Shown here: positions 54,522-63,318 of the stretch, one piece after another
Numbering within the stretch: the first letter of the stretch is position 1
Layout of the letters: every line of letters starts with the position of its first letter
Origin: Amycolatopsis sp. 2-15
GTDB lineage: Bacteria > Actinomycetota > Actinomycetes > Mycobacteriales > Pseudonocardiaceae
Direction: 5' to 3'
Assembly: GCF_030285625.1 (NCBI RefSeq)
Contig: NZ_CP127294.1
Location: forward strand, 5,180,501-5,244,500
Length of the DNA stretch: 64,000 bases
The notes under the pieces: model-generated
Seen by the model: only the letters and a program-made list of their open reading frames with translations
Database searches by the model: none
What the model was told of the DNA's origin: nothing
Program-made: the position numbers and the translations under genes

Positions 54522-55327
54522 CGGGAGGTCCTTTCGGTGCTGGGCTCGGCGGTGCCGGGTTCCCGCACCGCGGCCAGGTGCGTGCGCGCGGCGGCCAGAC
54601 CGCCTTCGACGGGCAGGTCGATGCCGTTGACCCACGAGGCCGCCGGGCTGAGCAGGAACGCGGCCGCCGCGGCGACCTCGCCGGGCTGCGCGTGCCGTCC
54701 GACCATGGCGCCGGCGCGGTCGATCGACTCGGCGCCCATCGACTCGCGGAAGTCGGCCAGGATCGGCGTGTGCACGGGGCCGGGGCTCACACTCACCGCA
54801 CGGGCGCGCGGCAGCAGCCGGGCCGCCAGTCGTGCGCTCCACGCGACGAGCGCGGCTTTCGACGTGTCGTAGGCGGCGGCGCCCGAGAGCGGGAACTCCG
54901 CGAGCCAGTCCGCCAGCTCGGCGTCACTGTCCACAGTGCACAGCCGGTCGAGAGCTTCGGCCGGGAGCGTGTTGCGGTGGGCGGCGATGGACGCCACCGT
55001 CACCACGGCGCCGCCCTCGGCCAGTCGCGGCAGCAGCGCGTCGGTGAGCACACGCGTGCCGACCACGTTCACCGCGAGCACGGTGGCGGCCGGCGCGGTG
55101 CCGGGCACGCCGGCGACGTTGGCGATGCCGTCGAGCTCGGGGACGCTCGCCGCGGCCTCGCGCACGGCGGCGAAGTCGGTGAGGTCCACCCGCAGGGCCC
55201 GGTCCACGGGCACGGGGATCTCAGCGCGGTCGACGCCGATCACGGCCACTCCTTCGTCGGCCAGCTGCCGGGCGAGCGCGAGGCCGACGCCCGACGCGGC
55301 GCCCGTGACGAGGATCCGGCGCGTCAT
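54518..55327 (-). CDS. Short-chain dehydrogenase/reductase (CreG-like position)
   Basis: A 269-residue SDR: ILVTGAASGVGLALARQLAD (Rossmann), NVAGVPG, catalytic Ser in VASIAAH, and YDTSKAALVAW (Tyr-x3-Lys). A tail of about 20 residues extends beyond usual length. In the cluster it would oxidise the hydroxymethyl (benzylic-type) alcohol to aldehyde with NAD+. ATG 55327 overlaps the aldehyde dehydrogenase stop by 4 bp. Substrate inferred. Confidence 0.85.
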   Translation of the reverse strand: MTRRILVTGAASGVGLALARQLADEGVAVIGVDRAEIPVPVDRALRVDLTDFAAVREAAASVPELDGIANVAGVPGTAPAATVLAVNVVGTRVLTDALLPRLAEGGAVVTVASIAAHRNTLPAEALDRLCTVDSDAELADWLAEFPLSGAAAYDTSKAALVAWSARLAARLLPRARAVSVSPGPVHTPILADFRESMGAESIDRAGAMVGRHAQPGEVAAAAAFLLSPAASWVNGIDLPVEGGLAAARTHLAAVREPGTAEPSTERTSR

Positions 55328-56745
55328 CGCAGCACCGCCTGCACCGCGGTGAGGTCGGCGATGCCTTCGGCGCCGAGCTCGCGGCCGTAGCCGGAGGCCT
55401 TGCGCCCGCCGAACGGCACGCCGGGGCGCTCGCGGGTGCGCACGCCGTTGATCTTGACCTGGCCCACGCGCAGCGTCCGCGCGAAGCTCTCGGCCCGGTC
55501 GGGGTCGGCGGACCAGACCTCGGCGGACAGGCCGAAGTCGCTGTCGTTCGCGACGGCGGCGGCGTCCGCCTCGTCGGTGTAGGGCTGCACGACGAGCACG
55601 GGACCGAACACCTCCTGGCGCACCAGCGGATGCCGGGCGTCGAGTCCGAAGTAGACGCGCGGGCCGACGAAGAATCCGTGCGAGGGCAGCAGCTGCAGTG
55701 GTGGTGTCACCGCGCGGTCGTCGCCGGCGGTGTCGAGCAGGTGGCGCACGCGGTCGCGCTGGCGCGCCGAGGCCAGCGGCCCGAACGTGGTGGCCGGGTC
55801 ACGCGGATCACCGGCGACCATCGCGTCGAGCGCGTCGATGACGAGTGCTTCGACGTCGGTGAGGGCACTGCGCGGCACCACGATCCGCGTGGTCGCGTTG
55901 CACGCCTGGCCCGAGTTCACGAGGCCACTCTTCACCGCTGCCGGGACCGCGCGCGCCAAATCCACGTCCGGCAGCAGCACGGCGGCCGACTTCCCGCCCA
56001 GCTCCAGCGTGGTCGACGCCGTGTGCCCGGCGGCGAGCGCGGCGACCGCCTGCCCGGCCGGGACGCTGCCCGTGAACGACACGTGGGCCACCCGCGGGTC
56101 GGCCACGAGTGCCTCGCCGGTCACCGGCCCGGTGCCTTGCACGACCGAGAGCACTCCCGGGCCGAACCCGGCTTCGAGCGCGGCGGCCGCGATGAGGTTC
56201 GCGTCGAACGGCGTGGCCTCACTCGGTTTGAGCACCACGGTGTTGCCCGCGGCGAGTGCCGCGCCGACCTTGGCGATGATCTGGTGCGCCGGCATGTTCC
56301 ACGGCGTGATCGCGCCGACCACACCGAGCGGCACCCGGTGCAGCTGCGCGCCGTCGATCTTCTCGGTCCACGGGAACGCGCGCGTGGCGGTGGCGAACGC
56401 GCGCAGCACCCGCGGCGGCAGATCGCCCTGGCTCGCCGCCGAGAGCGTGGCGGGCATGCCCATCTCGCGCGTGATCAGCGCCGCCAGCTCACCCGAGCGG
56501 GCCGCCAACAGGTCGGCCAGGCGGTCGAGCAGGTCGGCGCGATCGGCCGGACTGGTCCGTTCCCACTCCGGGCGCGCCGCCTCCGCCGCCGTGACGGCTT
56601 CGGCGGTGAGACCGGGGCCGGCCTCGGCCGTCTCGCCGATCGGCTGCTCGGTGTACGGGTCGACGACGGGGATCGCGGGGCCGTCGGGCGTCCGCCACTC
56701 GCCGCCGACGAGGCACGCCGCGCGCCCCAGCCACTGCTCAGCCAC
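55324..56745 (-). CDS. Aldehyde dehydrogenase (CreC-like position)
   Basis: A 473-residue NAD(P)-dependent aldehyde dehydrogenase: GVVGAITPWNMPAHQIIAKV, VVLKPSEATPFDANL, ELGGKSAAVLL (general-base Glu), NSGQACNATTR (catalytic Cys) and the terminal PFGGRKASGYGRELG. It would turn the aldehyde made by the SDR into the acid. GTG 56745 overlaps the P450 stop by 8 bp. Same operon. Confidence 0.88.
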   Translation of the reverse strand: MAEQWLGRAACLVGGEWRTPDGPAIPVVDPYTEQPIGETAEAGPGLTAEAVTAAEAARPEWERTSPADRADLLDRLADLLAARSGELAALITREMGMPATLSAASQGDLPPRVLRAFATATRAFPWTEKIDGAQLHRVPLGVVGAITPWNMPAHQIIAKVGAALAAGNTVVLKPSEATPFDANLIAAAALEAGFGPGVLSVVQGTGPVTGEALVADPRVAHVSFTGSVPAGQAVAALAAGHTASTTLELGGKSAAVLLPDVDLARAVPAAVKSGLVNSGQACNATTRIVVPRSALTDVEALVIDALDAMVAGDPRDPATTFGPLASARQRDRVRHLLDTAGDDRAVTPPLQLLPSHGFFVGPRVYFGLDARHPLVRQEVFGPVLVVQPYTDEADAAAVANDSDFGLSAEVWSADPDRAESFARTLRVGQVKINGVRTRERPGVPFGGRKASGYGRELGAEGIADLTAVQAVLR

Positions 56746-57955
56746 GGTCGCTCACCAGCCGTACCGGCAGCCGCTTCACGCCGCGGAAGAAGTTGCTGCG
56801 CAAGCGTTCCGGCGGCGCCTGCACGTCCACGCGCAGGCCGCGCTCACGCAGGCGGCGCAGGAACAGCTGGGCCTCCAGCCGCGCGAGGTGCGCGCCGAGG
56901 CAGGCGTGCACGCCCCAGCCGAAGCCGAGGTGCTCGTTGGGCGTGCGCTCGGCGCGGAACTCGTCGGGCGCGGCGAACACGGTCTCGTCGCGGTTGCCCG
57001 AGGCGAACCACAGCACCACTTTCTGCCCGGCCTCGATCGTGCGGCCGTGCAGCTCGACGTCGCGCGTCGCGGTCCGCCGCATGCACAGCACCGGCGACAC
57101 CCAGCGCACCATCTCCTCGACCGCGCCCGGGATCCGGTCCGCGTCGGCGCGCAGCGCGGCCCACTGCTCCGGGAACGCGCCGAACGCGATCATCCCGCCG
57201 GTGAGCAGGTTCCGGGTGGTCTCGTTGCCGGCGACCATGAGCAGCAGGTAGTACGCGTCGAGCTGGCCGCGGTTGAGCGGCTCGCCACCGGGTGCCGCGT
57301 GGGCTAGCACGCTCACCAGGTCTTCGGCGGGGTTCGCGCGCCGCTGCGCCTCCAGCTCGTGGAAGAAGGCGAAGATCTCGTCGCGCGCCCGGGCGGCGGT
57401 CTCCGGACCCGAGCTGTACTCGGGATCGTCCGACGCCATCTGGTTGGTCCAGCGCTGCATGTGCGGGCACGCCTCGGGCGGCGCGCCGAGCAGGCGGCCG
57501 ATCACCAGCAGCGGCAGCTGGGCCGCGACCGTGTGCACGAAGTCGAACGTGCCGTCCTGGGCCAGCGCGGTGTCGAGCAGCTCGTCGATGACCGTGACGA
57601 TGTCGCCCTCGAGCGGGCGGACCTTCGCGGGCCGCACGTGCGGCACCACGAGCTTGCGCAGCGCCCCGTGGCGCGGCGGGTCCATGTTGTGGATGCTGGG
57701 TTCGCCGTGCCCCTCGGCGCGGCGGTCCGGGATCTGCGTCCCTTCGGCGGAGGAGAAGCTCTCGTGGTCGGCGGCGATGCGCTTGATGTCGGCGTACCGC
57801 GTCACCGACCAGAAACCGCGGCCGCCGGGTTCGTCGTTCCAGTGCAGCGGATCGTGCTCACGCAGCTCGCGGAACGCCTCGTGGTCGGACCCCGTGGCGA
57901 ACAGGTCCAGATCCATGAGGTCGACGGCTGTCGCGCCGGACGTCTGTTCGGACAC
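56738..57955 (-). CDS. Cytochrome P450 (CreJ-like position)
   Basis: A 405-residue soluble bacterial P450: I-helix AGNETT (242-247), ExxR at Glu281-Arg284, heme loop FGWGVHACLGAHLA with Cys352. It needs external ferredoxin and reductase, which are encoded in this cluster at 62.2-63.5 kb. In the C. glutamicum cre system the homologous P450 hydroxylates the alkyl group of the phosphorylated phenol. GTG 57955, first gene of the operon. CYP family cannot be read without alignment. Confidence 0.9.
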   Translation of the reverse strand: MSEQTSGATAVDLMDLDLFATGSDHEAFRELREHDPLHWNDEPGGRGFWSVTRYADIKRIAADHESFSSAEGTQIPDRRAEGHGEPSIHNMDPPRHGALRKLVVPHVRPAKVRPLEGDIVTVIDELLDTALAQDGTFDFVHTVAAQLPLLVIGRLLGAPPEACPHMQRWTNQMASDDPEYSSGPETAARARDEIFAFFHELEAQRRANPAEDLVSVLAHAAPGGEPLNRGQLDAYYLLLMVAGNETTRNLLTGGMIAFGAFPEQWAALRADADRIPGAVEEMVRWVSPVLCMRRTATRDVELHGRTIEAGQKVVLWFASGNRDETVFAAPDEFRAERTPNEHLGFGWGVHACLGAHLARLEAQLFLRRLRERGLRVDVQAPPERLRSNFFRGVKRLPVRLVSDRG

Positions 57956-57982
57956 CGCTGTCCCTTCTGTCGCGCCTTGCTG

Positions 57983-58000
57983 GATTGCGAACGCTCAATC
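57983..58000. promoter_or_regulatory. Inverted repeat GATTG-N8-CAATC before the P450 gene
   Basis: Perfect 5-bp arms, 28-45 bp upstream of the P450 start in the 169-bp divergent region. Possibly the TetR operator. Short arms make this tentative. Confidence 0.4.
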
Positions 58001-58082
58001 ACTACAGCACATCCCGTCCGAGAACGGAAGAGCCGTTTACGAAGAGAAGGGCCATGCAAGAGCGTTGCGGTGGCGCTCGTTC

Positions 58083-58099
58083 GTGACATAGCATTCACA
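58083..58099. promoter_or_regulatory. GTGAC-N7-TCACA motif upstream of the acyl-CoA ligase
   Basis: An imperfect palindrome (GTGA-N8-TCAC core) 26 bp before the ligase GTG and 128 bp from the P450 start. The same GTGAC-N7-TCACA arrangement occurs before the ferredoxin gene at 63531, so this may be a cluster-wide operator. Confidence 0.5.
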
Positions 58100-58124
58100 A
58101 ACAGTCGAGAAGGAGGTTGATGGC

Positions 58125-59660
58125 GTGTACCCCGCCCCGATTGCGCGCGAGCGGCCCGGCGCCCGGGCGTACGTGATGGCGCCGAGCGGCGAGAGCCTCA
58201 CCTACGCCGAGCTCGAGGCCCGCTCCAACCAGGTCGCGCACCTGCTGCGCGAGCGGGGGATCGGCCCTGGCGGCACGCTGCTGCTCGTCCTCGAGAACCG
58301 GCTGGAGTGGCCGGTGCTCGTCGCCGCGGGCATGCGCTCCGGACTCTACGTGACGCCGGTGAACTGGCACCTGCGCGCCGGCGAGCTCGGCCCGCTGCTC
58401 GCGGAGGCGGTGGGCGACGGCGCGTCGTGCGCGATCGTCACCAGCGCCCGCTGTGCCGACGTCGTCGCCGAAGCCCTGCGCGAGGTCGGCAAGCCGGCGC
58501 TGCTGCTGTCCGTGGACGCGGGTGGTGACCTGGAGTTCCTCGGCGACGCCGTGGCGGGCCTGCCTGAGACGCCGATCGAAGGCGAGCTGCTCGGCGCGCG
58601 GGTGCTCTACAGCGGCGGCAGCACCGGGCGGCCCAAGGCGTTCCGCCAGCAGTTGCTCGGCGTGCACCCGGCCGACGCGCCCGCCCGCCACGCGGGGCTC
58701 GCGGCGAAGCTGGAGCTGGCCGCCGACACCGTGTTCCTCTCGCCTGCGCCGAACTACCACGCCGCGCCGTTCACCTTCCAGCTCATCACGCTCTCGCTCG
58801 GCGGCACCGTGGTGTGCCTCGACCGCTTCGACGCGGAGCGCTCGCTCGCGGCGATCGCGGCGCACGGCGTGACGCACTCGCAGTGGGTGCCCACGATGCT
58901 GCTGCGGCTGCTGCGCCTGTCCCCGGAAGCCCGCGCGCGCCACGACCTGAGCAGCCACCGCGTCGCGTTCACCTCCGGCGCGCCGTGCCCTCCCGAAGTC
59001 AAGACGGCGATCATGGACTGGTGGGGCCCGATCCTGCACGAGTACTACGGCGCGTCCGAGGGCTACGGCCACACCTACGTCGGCCCGCACGACGCACTGG
59101 CGCACCCGGGCACGGTGGGGAAACCGTTGTCCGGCAGCGTGCACGTGACCGACGACGCCGGGCGCGAGGTCCTGGCGGGCACCGTCGGGAAGGTGTGGTT
59201 CGCGCCGGGCGGCTCGGTCTACCGCAACGCCGGCGACGCGGGCGCCGACCTGCGCAGCGTCGGTGACCTCGGCCGGCTCGACGAGGACGGGTTCCTCTAC
59301 CTCGTCGGCCGCGAGGGACACACGATCATTTCCGGCGGCGTGAACGTCTACCCGACCGAGGTCGAGGACACCCTGCTCACCCACCCGGCCGTGGCCGACG
59401 CCGCCGTGATCGGCCTGCCCGACCCCGAGTTCGGTGAGGGCGTGGCGGCTGTCGTTGAACTGACCGTCGAGCGCGCCGGCGACGTGAGCGGGGCCGAGCT
59501 GATCGAGTACTGCCGCGAGCGGCTGGCCGGGTTCAAGGCGCCGCGGCGCGTCGAGTTCGTGGCGAGCCTGCCCCGGCTGCCGACGGGCAAGCTGAACAAA
59601 ACCCTGCTGCGAGACCGAATCCTGTCCGGCGACTCCGGTGCAACCGGCGAAGGAGCATGA
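58125..59660 (+). CDS. Acyl-CoA synthetase / acid-CoA ligase (ANL superfamily)
   Basis: A 511-residue adenylate-forming ligase: P-loop YSGGSTGRPKAF, core YYGASEGYG, LGRLDEDGFLYLVGREGHTI (hinge), and PRLPTGKLNKTLL with the catalytic Lys. It makes acyl-AMP then acyl-CoA. Beside the P450/ALDH operon the acid is likely an alkylphenol-derived or aromatic acid. GTG 58125 has AGGAGG. It is divergent from the P450 operon and followed after 3 bp by a regulator gene. Confidence 0.87.
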   Translation: MYPAPIARERPGARAYVMAPSGESLTYAELEARSNQVAHLLRERGIGPGGTLLLVLENRLEWPVLVAAGMRSGLYVTPVNWHLRAGELGPLLAEAVGDGASCAIVTSARCADVVAEALREVGKPALLLSVDAGGDLEFLGDAVAGLPETPIEGELLGARVLYSGGSTGRPKAFRQQLLGVHPADAPARHAGLAAKLELAADTVFLSPAPNYHAAPFTFQLITLSLGGTVVCLDRFDAERSLAAIAAHGVTHSQWVPTMLLRLLRLSPEARARHDLSSHRVAFTSGAPCPPEVKTAIMDWWGPILHEYYGASEGYGHTYVGPHDALAHPGTVGKPLSGSVHVTDDAGREVLAGTVGKVWFAPGGSVYRNAGDAGADLRSVGDLGRLDEDGFLYLVGREGHTIISGGVNVYPTEVEDTLLTHPAVADAAVIGLPDPEFGEGVAAVVELTVERAGDVSGAELIEYCRERLAGFKAPRRVEFVASLPRLPTGKLNKTLLRDRILSGDSGATGEGA

Positions 59661-59663
59661 CCC

Positions 59664-60284
59664 ATGACGACGTCCACCCGAGCGCGGTTCCTCGTGCTCC
59701 ACGCGTTGCGAGTGAAGGGCCTGGCCCCCGACCCCGTGCTGCAGGCGCTCACCGGACTGCTGGCGGACGAGGTGGCCGCCGAGGTCGCCGCGCTGGTGGC
59801 GGACGGGCTCGCGGTGCGCCGGGAAGGCCGCCTCGCCGGGACCATGCCGACGCCGGCCGGGCGCGCCGCCCACCCGGAGCTGCTCGCGGCCGATGTCGCG
59901 GACTCCACCGAGGCGCTTTCCACGGCGTACGAAGCATTTCTGCCCGTGAACGGCGAGTTCAAGCGAGTCTGCTCGGCCTGGCAGCTGCGGCCCTCCGGTG
60001 AGCCCAACGACCACGCCGACGCCGCGTATGACGCCGAGGTGGTCGAGGCGCTGGCGGAGGTGAACGGGAAGGTGGCCGGCCTGCTCGACACGCTCACCGC
60101 GTCCGCCGGCCGGTTCGGCACCTACCCGGTGCGCCTCGCCGGGGCGCTGGAGCGCGTGCGGGCGGGGGAAACCGCCGCGTTCGCCCGGCCGATGGCCGAC
60201 TCGTACCACGACATCTGGATGGAACTGCACCAGGACCTCCTGCTGTCCGCCGGCCGGGAACGCTCGGCCGCCGACGAAGGCTGA
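59664..60284 (+). CDS. Winged-helix (MarR/PadR-like) probable regulator
   Basis: A 206-residue protein. The first 70 residues fit a winged helix (RARFLVLHALRVKGLAPDPV, VAALVADGLAVRREGRLAGT, MPTPAGRAAH); the remaining 130 are helical (EALAEVNGKVAGLLDTLTAS; YHDIWMELHQDLLLSAG). It is not a clear member of MarR or PadR. It starts 3 bp after the ligase, with GGAG upstream. Regulator by inference; the helical part could bind ligand. Confidence 0.6.
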   Translation: MTTSTRARFLVLHALRVKGLAPDPVLQALTGLLADEVAAEVAALVADGLAVRREGRLAGTMPTPAGRAAHPELLAADVADSTEALSTAYEAFLPVNGEFKRVCSAWQLRPSGEPNDHADAAYDAEVVEALAEVNGKVAGLLDTLTASAGRFGTYPVRLAGALERVRAGETAAFARPMADSYHDIWMELHQDLLLSAGRERSAADEG

Positions 60285-60300
60285 GCCGCCGAAGGCTTGT

Positions 60301-60356
60301 CCGGCAACGGAAAGGGCCTGCACCCCACGCGGAGTGCAGGCCCTTTCCATTGCCGG
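60301..60356. terminator. Strong bidirectional terminator
   Basis: Perfect 15-bp stem (60309-60323 with 60334-60348), a 10-nt loop and an outer 7-bp stem CCGGCAA/TTGCCGG (60301-60307 with 60350-60356). It is between the convergent regulator and PEP-utilizing gene. Confidence 0.85.
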
Positions 60357-60358
60357 GG

Positions 60359-62098
60359 CTAGACTTCCAGCACCGTGACGGTGCCGGTGGTGCCGTCGAC
60401 CTCGATGAGGGCGCCGTTCGGGATCCGGGCGGAGGCGGCCGTCGCCGAGACCACGCACGGGATACCGAGCTCGCGGCTCACGATCGCGGCGTGGGAGAAC
60501 GGCGCGCCGACGTCCACGACCACCGCGGCGGCCGGCACGAACAGCGGCGTCCACGACGGGTCGGTCAGCGGGGCGACCAGGATCTCACCGGGCTCCAGCG
60601 CCGACGGGTCGTCGGCGCTGGTGACCACGCGGGCGCGCCCGCGCGTCGAGCCGTTGCAGCCCGGCACGCCCTGGATGACCTCGCCGGCGACGGCGGGCCG
60701 CACCTCACGGCCCGAGCGGCGCGGCCAGTTCTCCACGGGCTCCGGCTGGCCCACGACCACGAACGGCGGCTCGCGGTCGAACAGGTCCAGGTAGGCCGCT
60801 TCACGGTCGCGCAGCGTCGTGGCGAAGCTCGCCGGGTCGGCCAGGAACGCGTCGAGCTCGCCGGCGAACAGCATGAAGATCTGCTCGGGGCGCTCCAGGT
60901 GCCCTTCGGCGGTGAAGCGGCGGCCCAGCTCGAGCGCGGGCAGGCGCAGCTCGTGCATGACCATGGCGCACGACGTGCGGCCGCGCTCACGGCCCCGCAG
61001 CCACAGCGCGGCCGCGTGCAGCACGGCCTCGAACTGGCCCAGCGCCTCGTCGTTGCCCGCCAGCGCGGCCCGCACACCGGCGGAGGCCGCCTCGCGCTGC
61101 TCGACGCGTTCGGCGTTCTTCACCGCGGGCGATGCGGAGTCGTCAGCCTGGCGCATGCGGTCCACAGTGGACAGAACGAGCGAAGGCTTGACACCCCACG
61201 TCTTCGCGCGGATCTCCCACTCCGACGGGCCGCGGAAGTCCCACGCCGTCAGGAATTCGTCGAGCTGACGCGTGAAGGCCACGACCTCGGGGTCGCCGCT
61301 CGCGCGCAGGCGCTCGACCAGGCCGTCCAGGCCCTCGTTGAACAACGCGGCCACCGGGCCGGTGCGGGCCAGGCGCGAGAGTGCCCACATGCCGGTGGAC
61401 GGGCCGGTCGAGTCGATGTCGCCGATGCCGGCCACCAGCGTCAGCGCCAGTTCGGGCTTGCCGATCGCCTCGGTGAACTGCGCGACGGCACCCAGGCCGA
61501 CGCCCGCCTTGAGGCTTGCTTCGATGTGGCGGCTCAGCAGCGGCTGCAGTACGTCGTTGAACGACGTGATCCGCTCGCGCAGCTCCTGGTCGCCCAGGTC
61601 CCCGATGGCGGGGCGGTTCTTGCGGATGTCCTCCACGGTGCGGCGGTCGGCGTCGTAGGCCGCGAGGTCCGTGGCGCCGAGCACCTGCTCGGCCAGCCAC
61701 TGCCCGGCCGTGGCCTCGAACTCGGGGTTCTCGTCGAAGTCGCGCTTTTCGCTTTCGTACGAGGGGATGCCGGGCATGTCGCCGAAGTACTGCAGGTCCA
61801 CCGCTTCCGGCGTCATGCCGGGCACGCGCACGCCGAACAGGCGCATCAGGGACATGTTGATGTAGAGGTAGCTGCCGAAGGCGGGGAGCACGTTGTGCTG
61901 CACGGCGGAGTCGTAGGTGGCGTGGTCCCACACCCCGCACGCGACGAACGCGTCGTCCCAGCCGGGCGAGAGGTTCGCCTGGAAGCCCGCCGACGCGTTG
62001 AGCGGGCTGATCGGGTCGGGGAAGATCTCGCCGATGTTGGCGCGCGAGTAGATCGGGAAGACCGCCGACGCGTCGTCGTAGATGGGCCACTGGGTCAT
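60359..62098 (-). CDS. PEP-utilizing-domain protein (CreH / phenylphosphate synthase alpha-like)
   Basis: A 579-residue protein: a long novel helical region (DFDENPEFEATAGQWLAEQV, FTEAIGKPELALTLVAGIGD) that would bind the acceptor, then a terminal swivelling domain with phosphohistidine GAPFSHAAIVSRELGIPCVV, His536. The ATP-grasp domain is missing and lies in the separate PPDK-like gene. The combination of a His-domain protein and a separate ATP-binding protein is that of phenylphosphate synthase (PpsA, PpsB) and CreHI. ATG 62098 follows GAGGAGAGG. Third gene of the fdx-reductase operon. Confidence 0.85.
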   Translation of the reverse strand: MTQWPIYDDASAVFPIYSRANIGEIFPDPISPLNASAGFQANLSPGWDDAFVACGVWDHATYDSAVQHNVLPAFGSYLYINMSLMRLFGVRVPGMTPEAVDLQYFGDMPGIPSYESEKRDFDENPEFEATAGQWLAEQVLGATDLAAYDADRRTVEDIRKNRPAIGDLGDQELRERITSFNDVLQPLLSRHIEASLKAGVGLGAVAQFTEAIGKPELALTLVAGIGDIDSTGPSTGMWALSRLARTGPVAALFNEGLDGLVERLRASGDPEVVAFTRQLDEFLTAWDFRGPSEWEIRAKTWGVKPSLVLSTVDRMRQADDSASPAVKNAERVEQREAASAGVRAALAGNDEALGQFEAVLHAAALWLRGRERGRTSCAMVMHELRLPALELGRRFTAEGHLERPEQIFMLFAGELDAFLADPASFATTLRDREAAYLDLFDREPPFVVVGQPEPVENWPRRSGREVRPAVAGEVIQGVPGCNGSTRGRARVVTSADDPSALEPGEILVAPLTDPSWTPLFVPAAAVVVDVGAPFSHAAIVSRELGIPCVVSATAASARIPNGALIEVDGTTGTVTVLEV

Positions 62099-62166
62099 GG
62101 AGACCTCTCCTCGTCTTTGAGTTGGGCAGTTGGGTGGTAGTGGTGGTTTTCTTGCGGTGCGGTGAC

Positions 62167-63315
62167 TCAGGCGGACGTGAGCCGCCGCCGTTCGAGGGCG
62201 AGCTGTTTGGGCAGGCCGAACGCGACGGAGCCGACGTGCCGGCCGCCCGTCGAGTAGCGGGCGACGAACTTGTCCCCGGCGAGGTTGCCGTGCACGAGCT
62301 CCACGTGCTCGCCGCGGCCGGGCAGGCCGACGCCCTGGATGCGCAGGCCGCACTGGTCGGACCAGAACGAGGGCACGGCGTCGAACGGGGCCGACGGGCC
62401 GTGCAGCAGCGTGCGCGCGGCCGCGGCGGCACCGAGCGCGGCGGTGGTCCAGTGCTCCACGCGCACCGGCGCGCCGAGCAGCGGGTGGGTCCAGCGGGCG
62501 ACGTCGCCCGCGGCCACCGCGTCCGGCACCACAGCGCCGGATTCGTCGAGCACGCGCAGGTATTCGTCGCAGCGGACGCCGCCGGACACGTCGACGCCGC
62601 TGCCGGCGAGCCAGCCGGTGGCCGGGCGGACGCCGGTCGCGATGACGACCACGTCGGCGCGCACCACGCGGCCGTCGGACAGCACCGCGCCGCTCACGCG
62701 GTCCCGGCCGAGGAACTTCACGACCTGGGTGCCGAGCAGCCAGCGCACGCCGCGTTCGCGGTGCAGCCGCTCGACGCGGCGGGCGACGTCTTCGCCGAGC
62801 ACACGGACGAGCGGGTGGGGGAGCGGGTCGGCGACGGCCACGGGGAGGCCGAGGTCGCGGCACGTCGAGGCGAGCTCGCAGCCGATGAAGCCGGCACCGA
62901 GCACGAGCACGCGGCCGGTGAGGTCGGCTTTGAGGGCGCGGGCGTCGTCGAGCGTGCGCAGGACGTGCACACCGGGCGGGCGGTTGAGGCCGGCAGGGAT
63001 CACGGGGGCGGAGCCGGTGGCGATCACGAGGCCCGTGAAGTCGAGCTCTTCGCCGTCTCCGAGGACGACGGTGCGGCCGCGCAGGGTGGCGACGGGGTTA
63101 CCGAGGCGCCAGGTGACTTCGGTGTCACTGTCGGACAGGGCCAGCGCGGCTTCTCCGGTGGCGCCGGTGAGCAGGCCCTTGGACAGCGGCGGCCGGTCGT
63201 AGGGCCGGTGCGCTTCGGCGCCGGCCACCACGATCTCACCGCGGAACCCCTCGGCGCGCAGCGCTTTGGCGGCCCGCCAGCCGGCGAGCCCCGCTCCCGC
63301 GACCACGATTCGCAC
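62167..63315 (-). CDS. Ferredoxin reductase, FAD/NAD(P)-dependent (CreE-like position)
   Basis: A 382-residue FAD-NAD(P) oxidoreductase: MRIVVAGAGLAGWRAAKALR (FAD), RPPLSKGLLTG, GRVLVLGAGFIGCELASTC (NAD(P)), DAVAAGDVARW and a C-terminal clamp. This is the rubredoxin/putidaredoxin-reductase type that feeds P450s through a ferredoxin. It starts 3 bp after the ferredoxin gene, so both are an electron-transfer pair for the P450. Confidence 0.88.
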   Translation of the reverse strand: MRIVVAGAGLAGWRAAKALRAEGFRGEIVVAGAEAHRPYDRPPLSKGLLTGATGEAALALSDSDTEVTWRLGNPVATLRGRTVVLGDGEELDFTGLVIATGSAPVIPAGLNRPPGVHVLRTLDDARALKADLTGRVLVLGAGFIGCELASTCRDLGLPVAVADPLPHPLVRVLGEDVARRVERLHRERGVRWLLGTQVVKFLGRDRVSGAVLSDGRVVRADVVVIATGVRPATGWLAGSGVDVSGGVRCDEYLRVLDESGAVVPDAVAAGDVARWTHPLLGAPVRVEHWTTAALGAAAAARTLLHGPSAPFDAVPSFWSDQCGLRIQGVGLPGRGEHVELVHGNLAGDKFVARYSTGGRHVGSVAFGLPKQLALERRRLTSA

Positions 63316-63318
63316 CGG

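Noticed and set aside
53028..62098. Rifampin phosphotransferase
   Set aside because: RPH has ATP-grasp, rifampin-binding and His domains in one chain; here the ATP and acceptor parts are on separate genes within a P450/ALDH/SDR cluster, so a phenol phosphotransferase is favoured.
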